From the NCBI GenBank assembly GCA_025455085.1, contig JALONF010000027.1:1-22905 (forward strand): a stretch of DNA of 22,905 bases, in the 5' to 3' direction. Below are positions 1-7,352 of the stretch, piece by piece (the stretch's first letter is position 1; every line of letters begins with the position of its first letter). The notes beneath the pieces are model-generated. The model did no database searches, was not told the origin of the DNA, and saw only the letters and a program-made list of their open reading frames with translations. The position numbers were made by a program, and so were the translations under genes. The stretch comes from Ignavibacteriaceae bacterium (GTDB lineage Bacteria; Bacteroidota; Ignavibacteria; Ignavibacteriales; Ignavibacteriaceae).

Positions 1-1324
1 TTTGCCAGATAAGCATCCCATTTATTGCCGAGAAGCAATACAGCGTACCTGAATTATCCTGCACAAAAATTTTATTGTTTGAGGAAACAATATTCGAAAC
101 AAGCTGAACACTTTCTCCCATACCTGATACCTGTTGCGTCCAGATTGGATCGAGAGAATACAAATCATAGCAAAGTAAGCTGCCGAATTCAGTTCCAATG
201 ACAACTGCCTTTGTCAAAGACTTTCCTTCCTCAATATCAATCAAGGATACTCCTGTTGTTATCTTTTCACCAATTCCGATAATTTGATATGGGTTTCCTG
301 TCTTTATGTTAATCGTGATTATATCACCATCATCGGATGTAACGACAAGCAGGTCTTTTTCCAACGCAGGCTGACTTGATAACTTTTCATTCGTCTCAAA
401 GCTCCATAGTTCTTTGCCTTGCTTATCCATACAAAGCACCAAACCATTTTTGAAAACACTGAAAATATTTTCGGCATCATTTACAGAAGAAGTTACTTTA
501 GTCTTATTCACTCCGATTGACCACAATTTACTTTCTGATGAAATAAATGATGTCTGTTCTTTAGTAGCAACAATGAGTGGTTTGGTAAAAGCTCTTCTCA
601 GCATTTCAGGTTTAACTTTTTTCTTTATTTCGTCACTGAGAATTTTTTTGATATAAATTGAATCTCTGTTTGTAGAGACCAGCAAATAACCCCAGCCGTC
701 TTTCCTGTTCAAATAAAGCCCTTCAAAAATTGAATTACTCACCTTGGACTTATCTTCTTTCCCGATGAAAGAAAATATTTTTTTCTGTTTCACCTGTCCA
801 AGAAACTGAGAAGAATTTTCTGTAGTCTGAATTGGATGATATGAAAACGAAATTAATTGGGCAGATTTACTGCTTGAAAGAATATCACCAAGCCAGCTTA
901 GTGTTTCAGTACTGAAATAATCCTTTGAAGGATATTCAGGTAAAAAGGAATTAACACAAACGAATGAAAAATTATTTTCTGAATGGAAAAACTTATCATC
1001 TCCCCAAAGCAAAATAATTTCAGAGCCTTTACCTTCACTAAGTAAATAATCTCTTTCGCCGCCAACTACATAGTAGGGGGCAATAAGTCCATCTAGTATT
1101 TCCTGAGCCCAGACAAATTCATCAAACTTTCCATTAGCTGTAATGTTACCGATAACCACCACATGTGAAATATTTTGCTGCTTATTTATCTCCTCGACAA
1201 CTTCCAGAAGATTCATTGCGTTGCTCTGCAGACCAACTTCTGGATTGCTAATCACAGCTATATAGTTGCTCTGCGCATAAGATAGACCTAAGCTGAACAA
1301 TAGTATTGAAATGAATATTTTCAT
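1..1324 (-). CDS. Exported protein: degenerate calcineurin-like phosphoesterase domain plus PQQ-like propeller (3' end outside window)
   Basis: The frame reads without a stop from ATG at 1324 to the window edge, giving about 441 residues with the C-terminus missing. Residues 1-18 are a signal peptide (MKIFISILLFSLGLSYAQ), so the protein is exported. Residues 20-220 follow the layout of calcineurin-like phosphoesterases: ISNPEVG where the family has ISDxHxG, VVVIGNIT where it has GDxT, YYVVGGERD where it has GNHD, FSYHPIQ where it has FSHHP, and SFIGKED where it has GHxH. Most metal ligands are therefore replaced, and catalysis is unlikely. From about residue 290 the sequence has PQQ-like blades (GKELWSFET, GTLYCFSAINGMLIW). 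It is divergent from the moxR operon and has a TAAATTTG box just upstream of the start. The role is unknown; it may bind a ligand or protein at the cell surface or in the periplasm. Start, frame and domain layout are clear; the loss of activity is inferred. Confidence 0.85.
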   Translation of the reverse strand, partial: MKIFISILLFSLGLSYAQSNYIAVISNPEVGLQSNAMNLLEVVEEINKQQNISHVVVIGNITANGKFDEFVWAQEILDGLIAPYYVVGGERDYLLSEGKGSEIILLWGDDKFFHSENNFSFVCVNSFLPEYPSKDYFSTETLSWLGDILSSSKSAQLISFSYHPIQTTENSSQFLGQVKQKKIFSFIGKEDKSKVSNSIFEGLYLNRKDGWGYLLVSTNRDSIYIKKILSDEIKKKVKPEMLRRAFTKPLIVATKEQTSFISSESKLWSIGVNKTKVTSSVNDAENIFSVFKNGLVLCMDKQGKELWSFETNEKLSSQPALEKDLLVVTSDDGDIITINIKTGNPYQIIGIGEKITTGVSLIDIEEGKSLTKAVVIGTEFGSLLCYDLYSLDPIWTQQVSGMGESVQLVSNIVSSNNKIFVQDNSGTLYCFSAINGMLIWQ

Positions 1325-1329
1325 CGGTT

Positions 1330-1337
1330 CAAATTTA
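1330..1337 (-). promoter_or_regulatory. Bacteroidota-type -7 box (TAAATTTG) for the phosphoesterase-like gene
   Basis: On the minus strand TAAATTTG matches the Bacteroidota -7 consensus TAnnTTTG. It ends five bases before the ATG at 1324, so transcription would begin at or next to the start codon. No TTG lies 20 bases upstream, which weakens the call. Confidence 0.4.
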
Positions 1338-1485
1338 ATTATAATCGCAACACAGTACTGTTATGTTTGAGTTTAAAGATGAATGAACCTTCCTTTAGCA
1401 TTGAATAATGCAAGATTATTCTGATTTATAATTCGAGACTAAACGTTTAATCTTCAATATTCCAAAGATGGTCATTATTATATTC

Positions 1486-1516
1486 TTGATTGGAAAACGC
1501 AACATTTATAATTTTA
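1486..1516 (+). promoter_or_regulatory. Candidate promoter of the moxR-bat operon
   Basis: TTG at 1486-1488, a 20-base spacer, then TAATTTTA at 1509-1516, which differs from TAnnTTTG only in the last base. It would give a leader of about 90 bases before the GTG at 1611. The leader contains a small hairpin (GAGGCT 1543-1548 with AGCCCTC 1553-1559, one bulge). Nothing else stands out in the 286-base gap between the two divergent genes. Confidence 0.35.
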
Positions 1517-1610
1517 CCCCCGTCTAATCATATTTTCAGTTAGAGGCTGACAAGCCCTCGGCTTAAATTCCTTAAATTTATCACATTTTATAAATATTAA
1601 GAGGTTCACA

Positions 1611-2594
1611 GTGGATATTGCGCAACTTAACGAAAAAATAAAACAGGAAAGCGCTTTTGTTGATCTGCTTTTTTCGGAGATCGGGAAAGTTATCGTTGGT
1701 CAAAAAGAAATGGTTGAGAGACTTGTGATTGGTTTGCTGGGAAACGGGCACATACTTCTTGAAGGTGTACCCGGACTTGCAAAAACGCTTGCAATCAAAA
1801 CACTCGCTGCAGCTATGAAAGCAAAATTTCAGCGAATACAATTCACGCCAGATCTTCTTCCTGCTGATTTAATTGGAACACAAATTTATAATCAGAAGGA
1901 TGGAAATTTTTTTATAAGAAAAGGTCCACTCTTCTCAAATTTTATACTTGCTGATGAAATTAACCGAGCGCCTGCAAAAGTTCAAAGTGCATTACTTGAA
2001 GCAATGCAGGAAAGACAGGTAACTATCGGAGAGCAAACATTTAAACTTGATGAACCATTTCTTGTACTGGCAACACAAAATCCAATTGAACAGGAAGGAA
2101 CTTATCCGCTTCCTGAAGCGCAGGTTGATAGATTCATGCTGAAAATAAAAATCACATATCCTGATCGCAAAGAAGAACTGGAGATAATGAGGCATAATAT
2201 TAATGATACAATGCGAACTCCAAATCCAGTTATTTCTCCTGCCGATATTCTAAAGGGAAGACAGCTTATTCAGGAAGTTTACATTGACGAAAAAATTGAA
2301 AAGTATATTCTTGATATAGTATTCGCAACCCGTAAGCCAAAACAGTTTGGATTAGATAAATTGGCTGAACTAATTAGTTATGGTGCATCACCAAGAGCAA
2401 CAATAAATCTTGCACTCGGTGCAAAAGCTATGGCTTTTATAAAACGAAGAGGATATGTAATACCTGAAGATGTTAGAGCGATTTGCTATGATGTAATGAG
2501 ACACAGGGTTGCAGTTACTTATGAAGCTGAAGCAGAGGAGATTACTTCTGAATCAATTATAAGTGAAATTTTAAACAAAGTTGAAGTGCCGTAA
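1611..2594 (+). CDS. moxR: MoxR-family AAA+ ATPase
   Basis: The 327-residue protein is an AAA+ ATPase of the MoxR family. Visible motifs are Walker A GVPGLAKT (residues 52-59), Walker B FILADE (111-116) followed by INRAP, sensor 1 ATQNP (154-158), the family signature YPLPEAQVDRF (165-175), and a sensor-2 region GASPRATI near 263-270 leading into the helical lid. MoxR proteins act as chaperones that mature or assemble partners with von Willebrand factor A domains; such partners are encoded just downstream (DUF58, BatA, BatB). The start is GTG at 1611, with AAGAGG six bases upstream. It is the first gene of an eight-gene operon on the same strand. Length is typical and no key residue is missing. 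The family call is certain; the exact client is not visible. Confidence 0.95.
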   Translation: MDIAQLNEKIKQESAFVDLLFSEIGKVIVGQKEMVERLVIGLLGNGHILLEGVPGLAKTLAIKTLAAAMKAKFQRIQFTPDLLPADLIGTQIYNQKDGNFFIRKGPLFSNFILADEINRAPAKVQSALLEAMQERQVTIGEQTFKLDEPFLVLATQNPIEQEGTYPLPEAQVDRFMLKIKITYPDRKEELEIMRHNINDTMRTPNPVISPADILKGRQLIQEVYIDEKIEKYILDIVFATRKPKQFGLDKLAELISYGASPRATINLALGAKAMAFIKRRGYVIPEDVRAICYDVMRHRVAVTYEAEAEEITSESIISEILNKVEVP

Positions 2595-2657
2595 GGATGG
2601 GAGATGTTTATGCAAAAATTCTCTCTAATTATTAATGATAGGATTAGCTGAGGTTAA

Positions 2658-3533
2658 ATGCTTACTAAAGAATTATTAAAACAAGTAAGACAAATTGAAA
2701 TCCGGACAAAGGGGCTTGTTAACCAGGTCTTCTCAGGTGAATATCATTCTGTCTTCAAAGGAAGAGGAATGGAATTCTCTGAAGTGCGTGAATATCAGTT
2801 TGGTGATGATATCAGAAATATTGATTGGAATGTAACCGCAAGATTCGGCCATCCATTTGTAAAAATATTTGAAGAGGAAAGGGAACTAACAGTTATATTG
2901 ATGGTTGATTTGAGCGGATCGCAAATGTTCGGTTCTCTCTCGAAAACAAAACAAAGAGTAGCAGCCGAACTTAGTGCAATACTTGCATTTTCTGCGTTGA
3001 AGAATAATGATAAAGTGGGATTGATTTTATTCACAGACAAAGTTGAAAAATTTGTCCCGCCAAGAAAGGGGAACTCTCACGTACTCAGGATTGTCCGCGA
3101 TGTCCTCTCATTTCAGCCGGAAGGAAATAAAACAAACCTTCGATCAGCATTAGAGTTTATGAATGGGGCAATTAAAAAAAAATCGATTGTTTTTCTGCTT
3201 TCTGATTTTATGGATGACGGATATGAAAAAATTCTTCGCGTTGTTGGAAAGAAGCATGATCTGATTGGAATTGTACTCGATGACAGACGTGAATCTGAGA
3301 TTCCTAAAATGGGTTTAATCAAGTTGACCGATGCTGAAACCAACGAAGAACGCTGGATTGATACTAGCAGCACACGTGTTCAGGAAGCTCTTCGAAAAAG
3401 AAGACAGGAAATTCAAACTAAAAGAAAATCATTATTTATTACGAGCCGATTAGACAGTGTTTACGTGCAGGCAGGTGTAAATTATATTACTCCACTCATT
3501 AACTTTTTCAGGATGCGTGAGAGAAGATGGTAA
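2658..3533 (+). CDS. DUF58 protein with von Willebrand A-like fold
   Basis: This 291-residue cytoplasmic protein has the DUF58 signature in residues 33-75 (FKGRGMEFSEVREYQFGDD, then RNIDWNVTAR and FEEERE). A vWA-like segment follows with a MIDAS-type DLSGS at 84-88 and SIVFLLSDFMDDG further on. There is no signal peptide or membrane helix. DUF58 genes almost always follow moxR, and the product is a likely MoxR partner. The gap from moxR is 63 bases, and GAGG lies a few bases before the ATG. Its end overlaps the next gene by seven bases, which suggests coupled translation. The biochemical role of DUF58 is not established; the family call is secure. Confidence 0.93.
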   Translation: MLTKELLKQVRQIEIRTKGLVNQVFSGEYHSVFKGRGMEFSEVREYQFGDDIRNIDWNVTARFGHPFVKIFEEERELTVILMVDLSGSQMFGSLSKTKQRVAAELSAILAFSALKNNDKVGLILFTDKVEKFVPPRKGNSHVLRIVRDVLSFQPEGNKTNLRSALEFMNGAIKKKSIVFLLSDFMDDGYEKILRVVGKKHDLIGIVLDDRRESEIPKMGLIKLTDAETNEERWIDTSSTRVQEALRKRRQEIQTKRKSLFITSRLDSVYVQAGVNYITPLINFFRMRERRW

Positions 3534-4477
3534 GCAGAGTAATTAAATATATTGCTCTTCTGATTCTCCTGAGCATAAATCTTTCTGCTCAATCTGTTTC
3601 AGTTCTCGCTTCAGTTGATTCTAGTGATTACCTTGTTGGTGATTATATTAATTATACACTGGAAATTAGAGCAGAAAAAAATATTCAGATTGTTACACCT
3701 TTCATAAGGGACAGCCTTAAAAAAGTTGAAATCATTAAAGAGCTTCCTCCTCAGTCAGTTGAAAATGATGGTATTAAGTCTTCAAATTTTGTATATATAA
3801 TTTCATTTTATGATTCAGCTTCGGTTACGATTCCTCCTATTGCAATTCGATATAAGGTGCAGGGAAGTGATGAAGAAAAGATTGCACTATCAAATCCTGT
3901 TACTTTTTCAGTTCATACAGTTCAGGTTGAGCAGCAAGCAGAAATTAAGGATGTAAAAGAACCATTAACCATTCCACTTGATTGGAAATTTATCCTTCTG
4001 ATATCATTAATTGTTCTGCTGATATTAGCGGCTGTATATTATTTCTACAGAAGATATAAAAAGAAAAAAACTGAGCAGCCAGTAAAGAAAAAAATTATTA
4101 GAATTCCAGCACACGTAAGGGCATTAACAGCTCTTGACAATCTTGAAAACGAAAAGCTTTGGCAGAAAGGATTGGTTAAAGAATATCACTCAAATATAAC
4201 AGGTATTATCCGCGGTTATTTTGAAGAAAGATTTAATCTTGCTGCCCTTGAACTAACAACATCCGAACAGATGCAGCAGCTTAAAAAAGTTCCTTCGGCT
4301 GAAAATATTTTAAGCATCACAAATGAATTTTTAAACAACGCTGACCTCGTAAAATTCGCAAAGTTTATTCCTCTGCCTTCAGTGAATGAAGCAATGATGA
4401 AGCAGGCAAAAGAAATCGTTAACAATACTATTACTAGCCAGGCTGTCCAGGTCGAAGAAGAGGTGCAGAATGTTTAG
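3527..4477 (+). CDS. BatD-like / DUF4381-like single-pass membrane protein
   Basis: A 316-residue protein with a signal peptide (residues 1-22, ending in LSAQ). An extracytoplasmic beta-rich domain of about 125 residues resembles the Ig-like modules of BatD (YLVGDYINYTLEIRAE; VTIPPIAIRYK). One transmembrane helix spans about 154-174 and is followed by a basic stop-transfer (RRYKKKK). The cytoplasmic tail (about 190-300) is helical and includes GIIRGYFEERFNLAALELTT, a pattern also seen at the C-terminus of BatD and in DUF4381 proteins from MoxR operons. The gene overlaps the DUF58 gene by seven bases and batA by eight. It probably connects periplasmic and cytoplasmic parts of the Bat complex. 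It lacks a firm family name, and I have not given it a symbol. Confidence 0.8.
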   Translation: MVSRVIKYIALLILLSINLSAQSVSVLASVDSSDYLVGDYINYTLEIRAEKNIQIVTPFIRDSLKKVEIIKELPPQSVENDGIKSSNFVYIISFYDSASVTIPPIAIRYKVQGSDEEKIALSNPVTFSVHTVQVEQQAEIKDVKEPLTIPLDWKFILLISLIVLLILAAVYYFYRRYKKKKTEQPVKKKIIRIPAHVRALTALDNLENEKLWQKGLVKEYHSNITGIIRGYFEERFNLAALELTTSEQMQQLKKVPSAENILSITNEFLNNADLVKFAKFIPLPSVNEAMMKQAKEIVNNTITSQAVQVEEEVQNV

Positions 4478-5465
4478 CGGAATTACTTTTGCTTACCCCT
4501 GGATTCTCTATTTTCTTTTGATTATTCCTTTGATGATAGCTTGGTACATCTTCAGAGGGATGAAGGTTCAATCCTCAGTTACATATTCATCCATAAATAT
4601 ATTTAAAGATGTTCCGGCAACATTTCGGGAAAGATTGAGACACATACCTTTTGCTGTCAGATTAATTGCAATCGCATTACTGATAATAGCGCTAGCACGA
4701 CCGCAAAGTTTTACTTCAGGTGAAAATGTAACCACAGAAGGAATTGATATTGCAATGGTTTTGGATATTTCAGGAAGTATGCTTGCTGAAGACTTCAAAC
4801 CAAACAGACTAGAAGCTGCTAAAAATGTAATTGATAATTTTGTTGAAGGTAGAACTTCAGACAGGATTGGATTGGTTATTTTTTCTCGTGAAGCTTTCAC
4901 CCAATGCCCATTAACTATTGATTACAATGTGCTAAGAAACTTACTTCTTGATATCCGCAGCGGAATAATTCAGGATGGAACTGCAATTGGAAATGCAATT
5001 GCTAACGGTGTGAATAGATTAAAAGAGAGCGATGCAAAAAGCAGAATCATCATTCTATTAACGGATGGAGTTAATAACTCTGGTGAAGTTGATCCTCGAA
5101 GTGCTGCAGATATTGCCAAAGCATTCGGAATAAGAATTTACACTATCGGTGTTGGAACAAGAGGCGAAGCACCGTATCCAGTTCAAACTCCTTTTGGAAC
5201 AAGATACCAAATGGTTCCTGTTGAAATTGATGAAGCTTTACTAAGTGAGATTGCTGAAATAACGGGAGGTCAGTATTTCCGCGCAACAAACAATCGTGCA
5301 CTGGCTGAGATCTATGAAAAAATTGACAAGCTTGAAAAAACTAAAATTGAAATAACTTCCTACAAAAACGCCAGCGAAAAATATCTTAGCTGGTTGTGGG
5401 GAGGTCTCATTCTATTACTTGTTGAACTTGGATTATCTCGTACCATACTAAGAAAGTTACCATAG
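4470..5465 (+). CDS. batA: BatA, membrane-anchored vWA protein
   Basis: The 331-residue protein has two N-terminal membrane helices (about 8-28 and 61-76), a von Willebrand A domain with the MIDAS motif DISGS at 99-103 followed by MLAEDFKPNR, the second metal-site region DGTAIGNAIA, and LLTDGVNNSGE. A C-terminal helix (WLWGGLILLLVELGLS) follows. This is the usual plan and size of BatA, which presents its vWA domain next to the inner membrane for MoxR and Bat partners. The start ATG overlaps the end of the preceding gene by eight bases, and only four bases separate it from batB. Bat proteins were first linked to aerotolerance in Bacteroides fragilis; the molecular function is still uncertain. 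BatA and BatB are related but well diverged here. Confidence 0.92.
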   Translation: MFSGITFAYPWILYFLLIIPLMIAWYIFRGMKVQSSVTYSSINIFKDVPATFRERLRHIPFAVRLIAIALLIIALARPQSFTSGENVTTEGIDIAMVLDISGSMLAEDFKPNRLEAAKNVIDNFVEGRTSDRIGLVIFSREAFTQCPLTIDYNVLRNLLLDIRSGIIQDGTAIGNAIANGVNRLKESDAKSRIIILLTDGVNNSGEVDPRSAADIAKAFGIRIYTIGVGTRGEAPYPVQTPFGTRYQMVPVEIDEALLSEIAEITGGQYFRATNNRALAEIYEKIDKLEKTKIEITSYKNASEKYLSWLWGGLILLLVELGLSRTILRKLP

Positions 5466-5469
5466 AACT

Positions 5470-6510
5470 ATGTTTCGTTTCGCAAATCCTGAATACTTGA
5501 ATTTACTTTACCTGCTTCCCGTTTTGGTTGCGTTGTTCTGGTATCTTGGCAGAAACAGGAAGAAACTGCTCCAGAATTTTGCTGATAAAGAACTGCACAA
5601 AACTTTATTCCCGACTGATAGTAATTTAAAAAGATGGACAAAGTTTGCATTGATATTGTTAGCGCTAACCTGTCTCATATTTGCAGCCGCAAATCCTCAA
5701 GTCGGTACTAAGATGCAGGAAGTCAAGCAAACTGGTATTGATGTATTTATTCTTCTTGATGTATCTAATAGTATGATGGCTGAAGATATAAAACCAAACA
5801 GGCTTGAGAAAGCAAAGTATCAGATTTCAAATCTTATTAACAAGCTTCGGGGAGACAGAATTGGACTAATAATTTTTGCCGGACAGGCATACATTCAAAT
5901 TCCACTCACAACTGATTACTCAGCCGCAAACTTATTTCTCTCGGCTGTTGATGTGAATTCTGTCCCAACTCAGGGAACAGCCATTGCCTCGGCAATTAAT
6001 CTTGCAACAGCTTCATTCGACACATTGAGCACTCAGAAAGTAATCATTGCAATTACTGATGGCGAAGATCATGAAGGTGACGTCCAAAAGGCTGTTGAAA
6101 GTGCAGTATCGAGAGACATAAAAATTTATACGATTGGATTGGGTGCACAGTCTGGGGTACCGATTCCTATTTACAATAACAGAAATCAATTGACTGGATT
6201 TAAAAAAGATAACGAAGGAAATACTGTACTGACAAAACTTGATGAAGAGATTTTGAAAAGAGTAGCAATTGACGGTAACGGAAAATATTATAGAGGAACG
6301 AACTATGAAGATCATCTTGATAAAATTTATTCAGAACTTTCTGAACTTGAGCAAACCGAATTCGGTGTCAAAAAAGTAACTGACTATGAAGACAGATTCT
6401 ATTATCTCTTAATTCCAGCACTGTTGCTTCTGGTGCTTGAGTTTTTTATTTCAGAAAAGAAATCACCTTTATACGCAAGAATCAATAAGAAATTAGGACT
6501 CGAACAATGA
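5470..6510 (+). CDS. batB: BatB, membrane-anchored vWA protein
   Basis: The 346-residue paralogue of BatA has membrane helices at about 9-27 and 57-74, a vWA domain with MIDAS motif DVSNS (97-101) followed by MMAEDIKPNR, QGTAIASAIN, and AITDGEDHEGD, and a C-terminal helix (YYLLIPALLLLVLEFF). Asn replaces the usual Gly in the MIDAS, which still fits DxSxS. The second metal-site region and the GEDHEGD loop are typical of BatB rather than BatA. It starts four bases after the batA stop, and its own stop overlaps the candidate batC start (ATGA). It is expected to work with BatA in the inner-membrane Bat complex. Confidence 0.92.
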   Translation: MFRFANPEYLNLLYLLPVLVALFWYLGRNRKKLLQNFADKELHKTLFPTDSNLKRWTKFALILLALTCLIFAAANPQVGTKMQEVKQTGIDVFILLDVSNSMMAEDIKPNRLEKAKYQISNLINKLRGDRIGLIIFAGQAYIQIPLTTDYSAANLFLSAVDVNSVPTQGTAIASAINLATASFDTLSTQKVIIAITDGEDHEGDVQKAVESAVSRDIKIYTIGLGAQSGVPIPIYNNRNQLTGFKKDNEGNTVLTKLDEEILKRVAIDGNGKYYRGTNYEDHLDKIYSELSELEQTEFGVKKVTDYEDRFYYLLIPALLLLVLEFFISEKKSPLYARINKKLGLEQ

Positions 6511-7352
6511 AGGAATTTGAATTGAAATTACTTACAGATTGCAGATTTAAAAAGAAAAGGTGGGAACTCATTCTCCGTTCCCTTCTCTTAATGAGAGAAG
6601 AAGTGAGTTTAAAAGTCCCTCTCTCTGTAAGAGAGGGATTCAATGTGAGTTATTGTATAGGCTTGTTGATATTTATGATTTCAGCAAGTTCGTTGGCACA
6701 ATCTACTCGAGGACTAATAAACGATGGTGTCGATCTCTACAAAGAACAGAAGTTCGCAGATGCAGAAGTAAATTTCAAAAAAGGGACAGAAAAATCTCCG
6801 GAAAGTTTCGAAGCGAAGTTTAATCTCGGTGACGCATATTATAAACAGGAGCGATATGAAGAAGCAATCCAAACATTTCAATCAGCTTTTGTAAATGCGA
6901 GGAGTGATGAAGAGAAAGCAAAGATATTCCACAACATTGGTAATTCTCTTCTCAAATCTAAGAAGATAAAAGAAAGCATCAGTGCTTATAAAGAGGCATT
7001 GAAACTTAATCCGAAAGACCAGGAAACAAAGTACAATCTCTCATACGCATTAAATATGTTGAACAATCCTGATCAGAATCAGCAGCAGAATGACCAGAAT
7101 AAAGATCAAAATCAGGATCAAAATAAAGAGCAGCAACCGCAGGATCAACAAAAGCAAGACCAGCAGCAGCAGAACAAGGATCAACAGCAGCAGGAACAAC
7201 AACAGCAGCAATCCCAAGAGCAAAAAGAGCAGGAATTAACAAAACAGGAAGCTGAAAAAATTCTTGAAGCACTGAAGAACAATGAGAAGGATTTGCAGAA
7301 GCAATTGAGAAAGATTAAAGGTCAGAGAGTTAAAACCGAGAAAGATTGGTGA
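6507..7352 (+). CDS. batC: BatC, exported TPR protein with Gln/Asp-rich tail
   Basis: The frame from ATG at 6507 gives 281 residues and overlaps the batB stop as ATGA. Residues 1-46 look unlike any Bat protein and are mostly translated palindromic repeat (6565-6645). A clear signal peptide begins at residue 47 (VSYCIGLLIFMISASSLAQS), so GTG at 6645 is a serious alternative start, with GAGAGG at 6631-6636 inside the repeat as a possible ribosome site. Three TPR units follow (about 70-185: AEVNFKKGTEKSP, YEEAIQTFQSAF, SISAYKEALKLNP). Then comes a low-complexity tract of Gln, Asp, Asn and Lys (about 188-248) and a short coiled-coil-like end. It is likely a periplasmic scaffold for the Bat proteins. 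Identity is clear from TPR content and operon place; the start is not settled. Confidence 0.88.
   Translation: MKEFELKLLTDCRFKKKRWELILRSLLLMREEVSLKVPLSVREGFNVSYCIGLLIFMISASSLAQSTRGLINDGVDLYKEQKFADAEVNFKKGTEKSPESFEAKFNLGDAYYKQERYEEAIQTFQSAFVNARSDEEKAKIFHNIGNSLLKSKKIKESISAYKEALKLNPKDQETKYNLSYALNMLNNPDQNQQQNDQNKDQNQDQNKEQQPQDQQKQDQQQQNKDQQQQEQQQQQSQEQKEQELTKQEAEKILEALKNNEKDLQKQLRKIKGQRVKTEKDW
6576..6637. repeat. Double-hairpin palindromic repeat at the 5' end of batC
   Basis: Two adjacent perfect hairpins are visible: CTTCTCT (6582-6588) with AGAGAAG (6594-6600), and CCCTCTCT (6617-6624) with AGAGAGGG (6630-6637). Looser outer arms (AACTCATTCT and AGAAGTGAGTT) enclose the first. This resembles the short repeats scattered between genes in related genomes, but here it lies inside the open frame of batC. 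Only one copy of this type is present in the window. Confidence 0.6.

Noticed and set aside
2604..2651. A 15-codon frame (MFMQKFSLIINDRIS) between moxR and the DUF58 gene, with GGGAG upstream and a TGA close to the next ATG.
   Set aside because: It is very short and has no recognisable features; more likely spacer sequence.
6560..6823. A frame of 87 codons overlapping batC in another phase.
   Set aside because: The TPR content, signal peptide and operon phase support batC; the other frame is a shadow, partly of the hairpin repeat.
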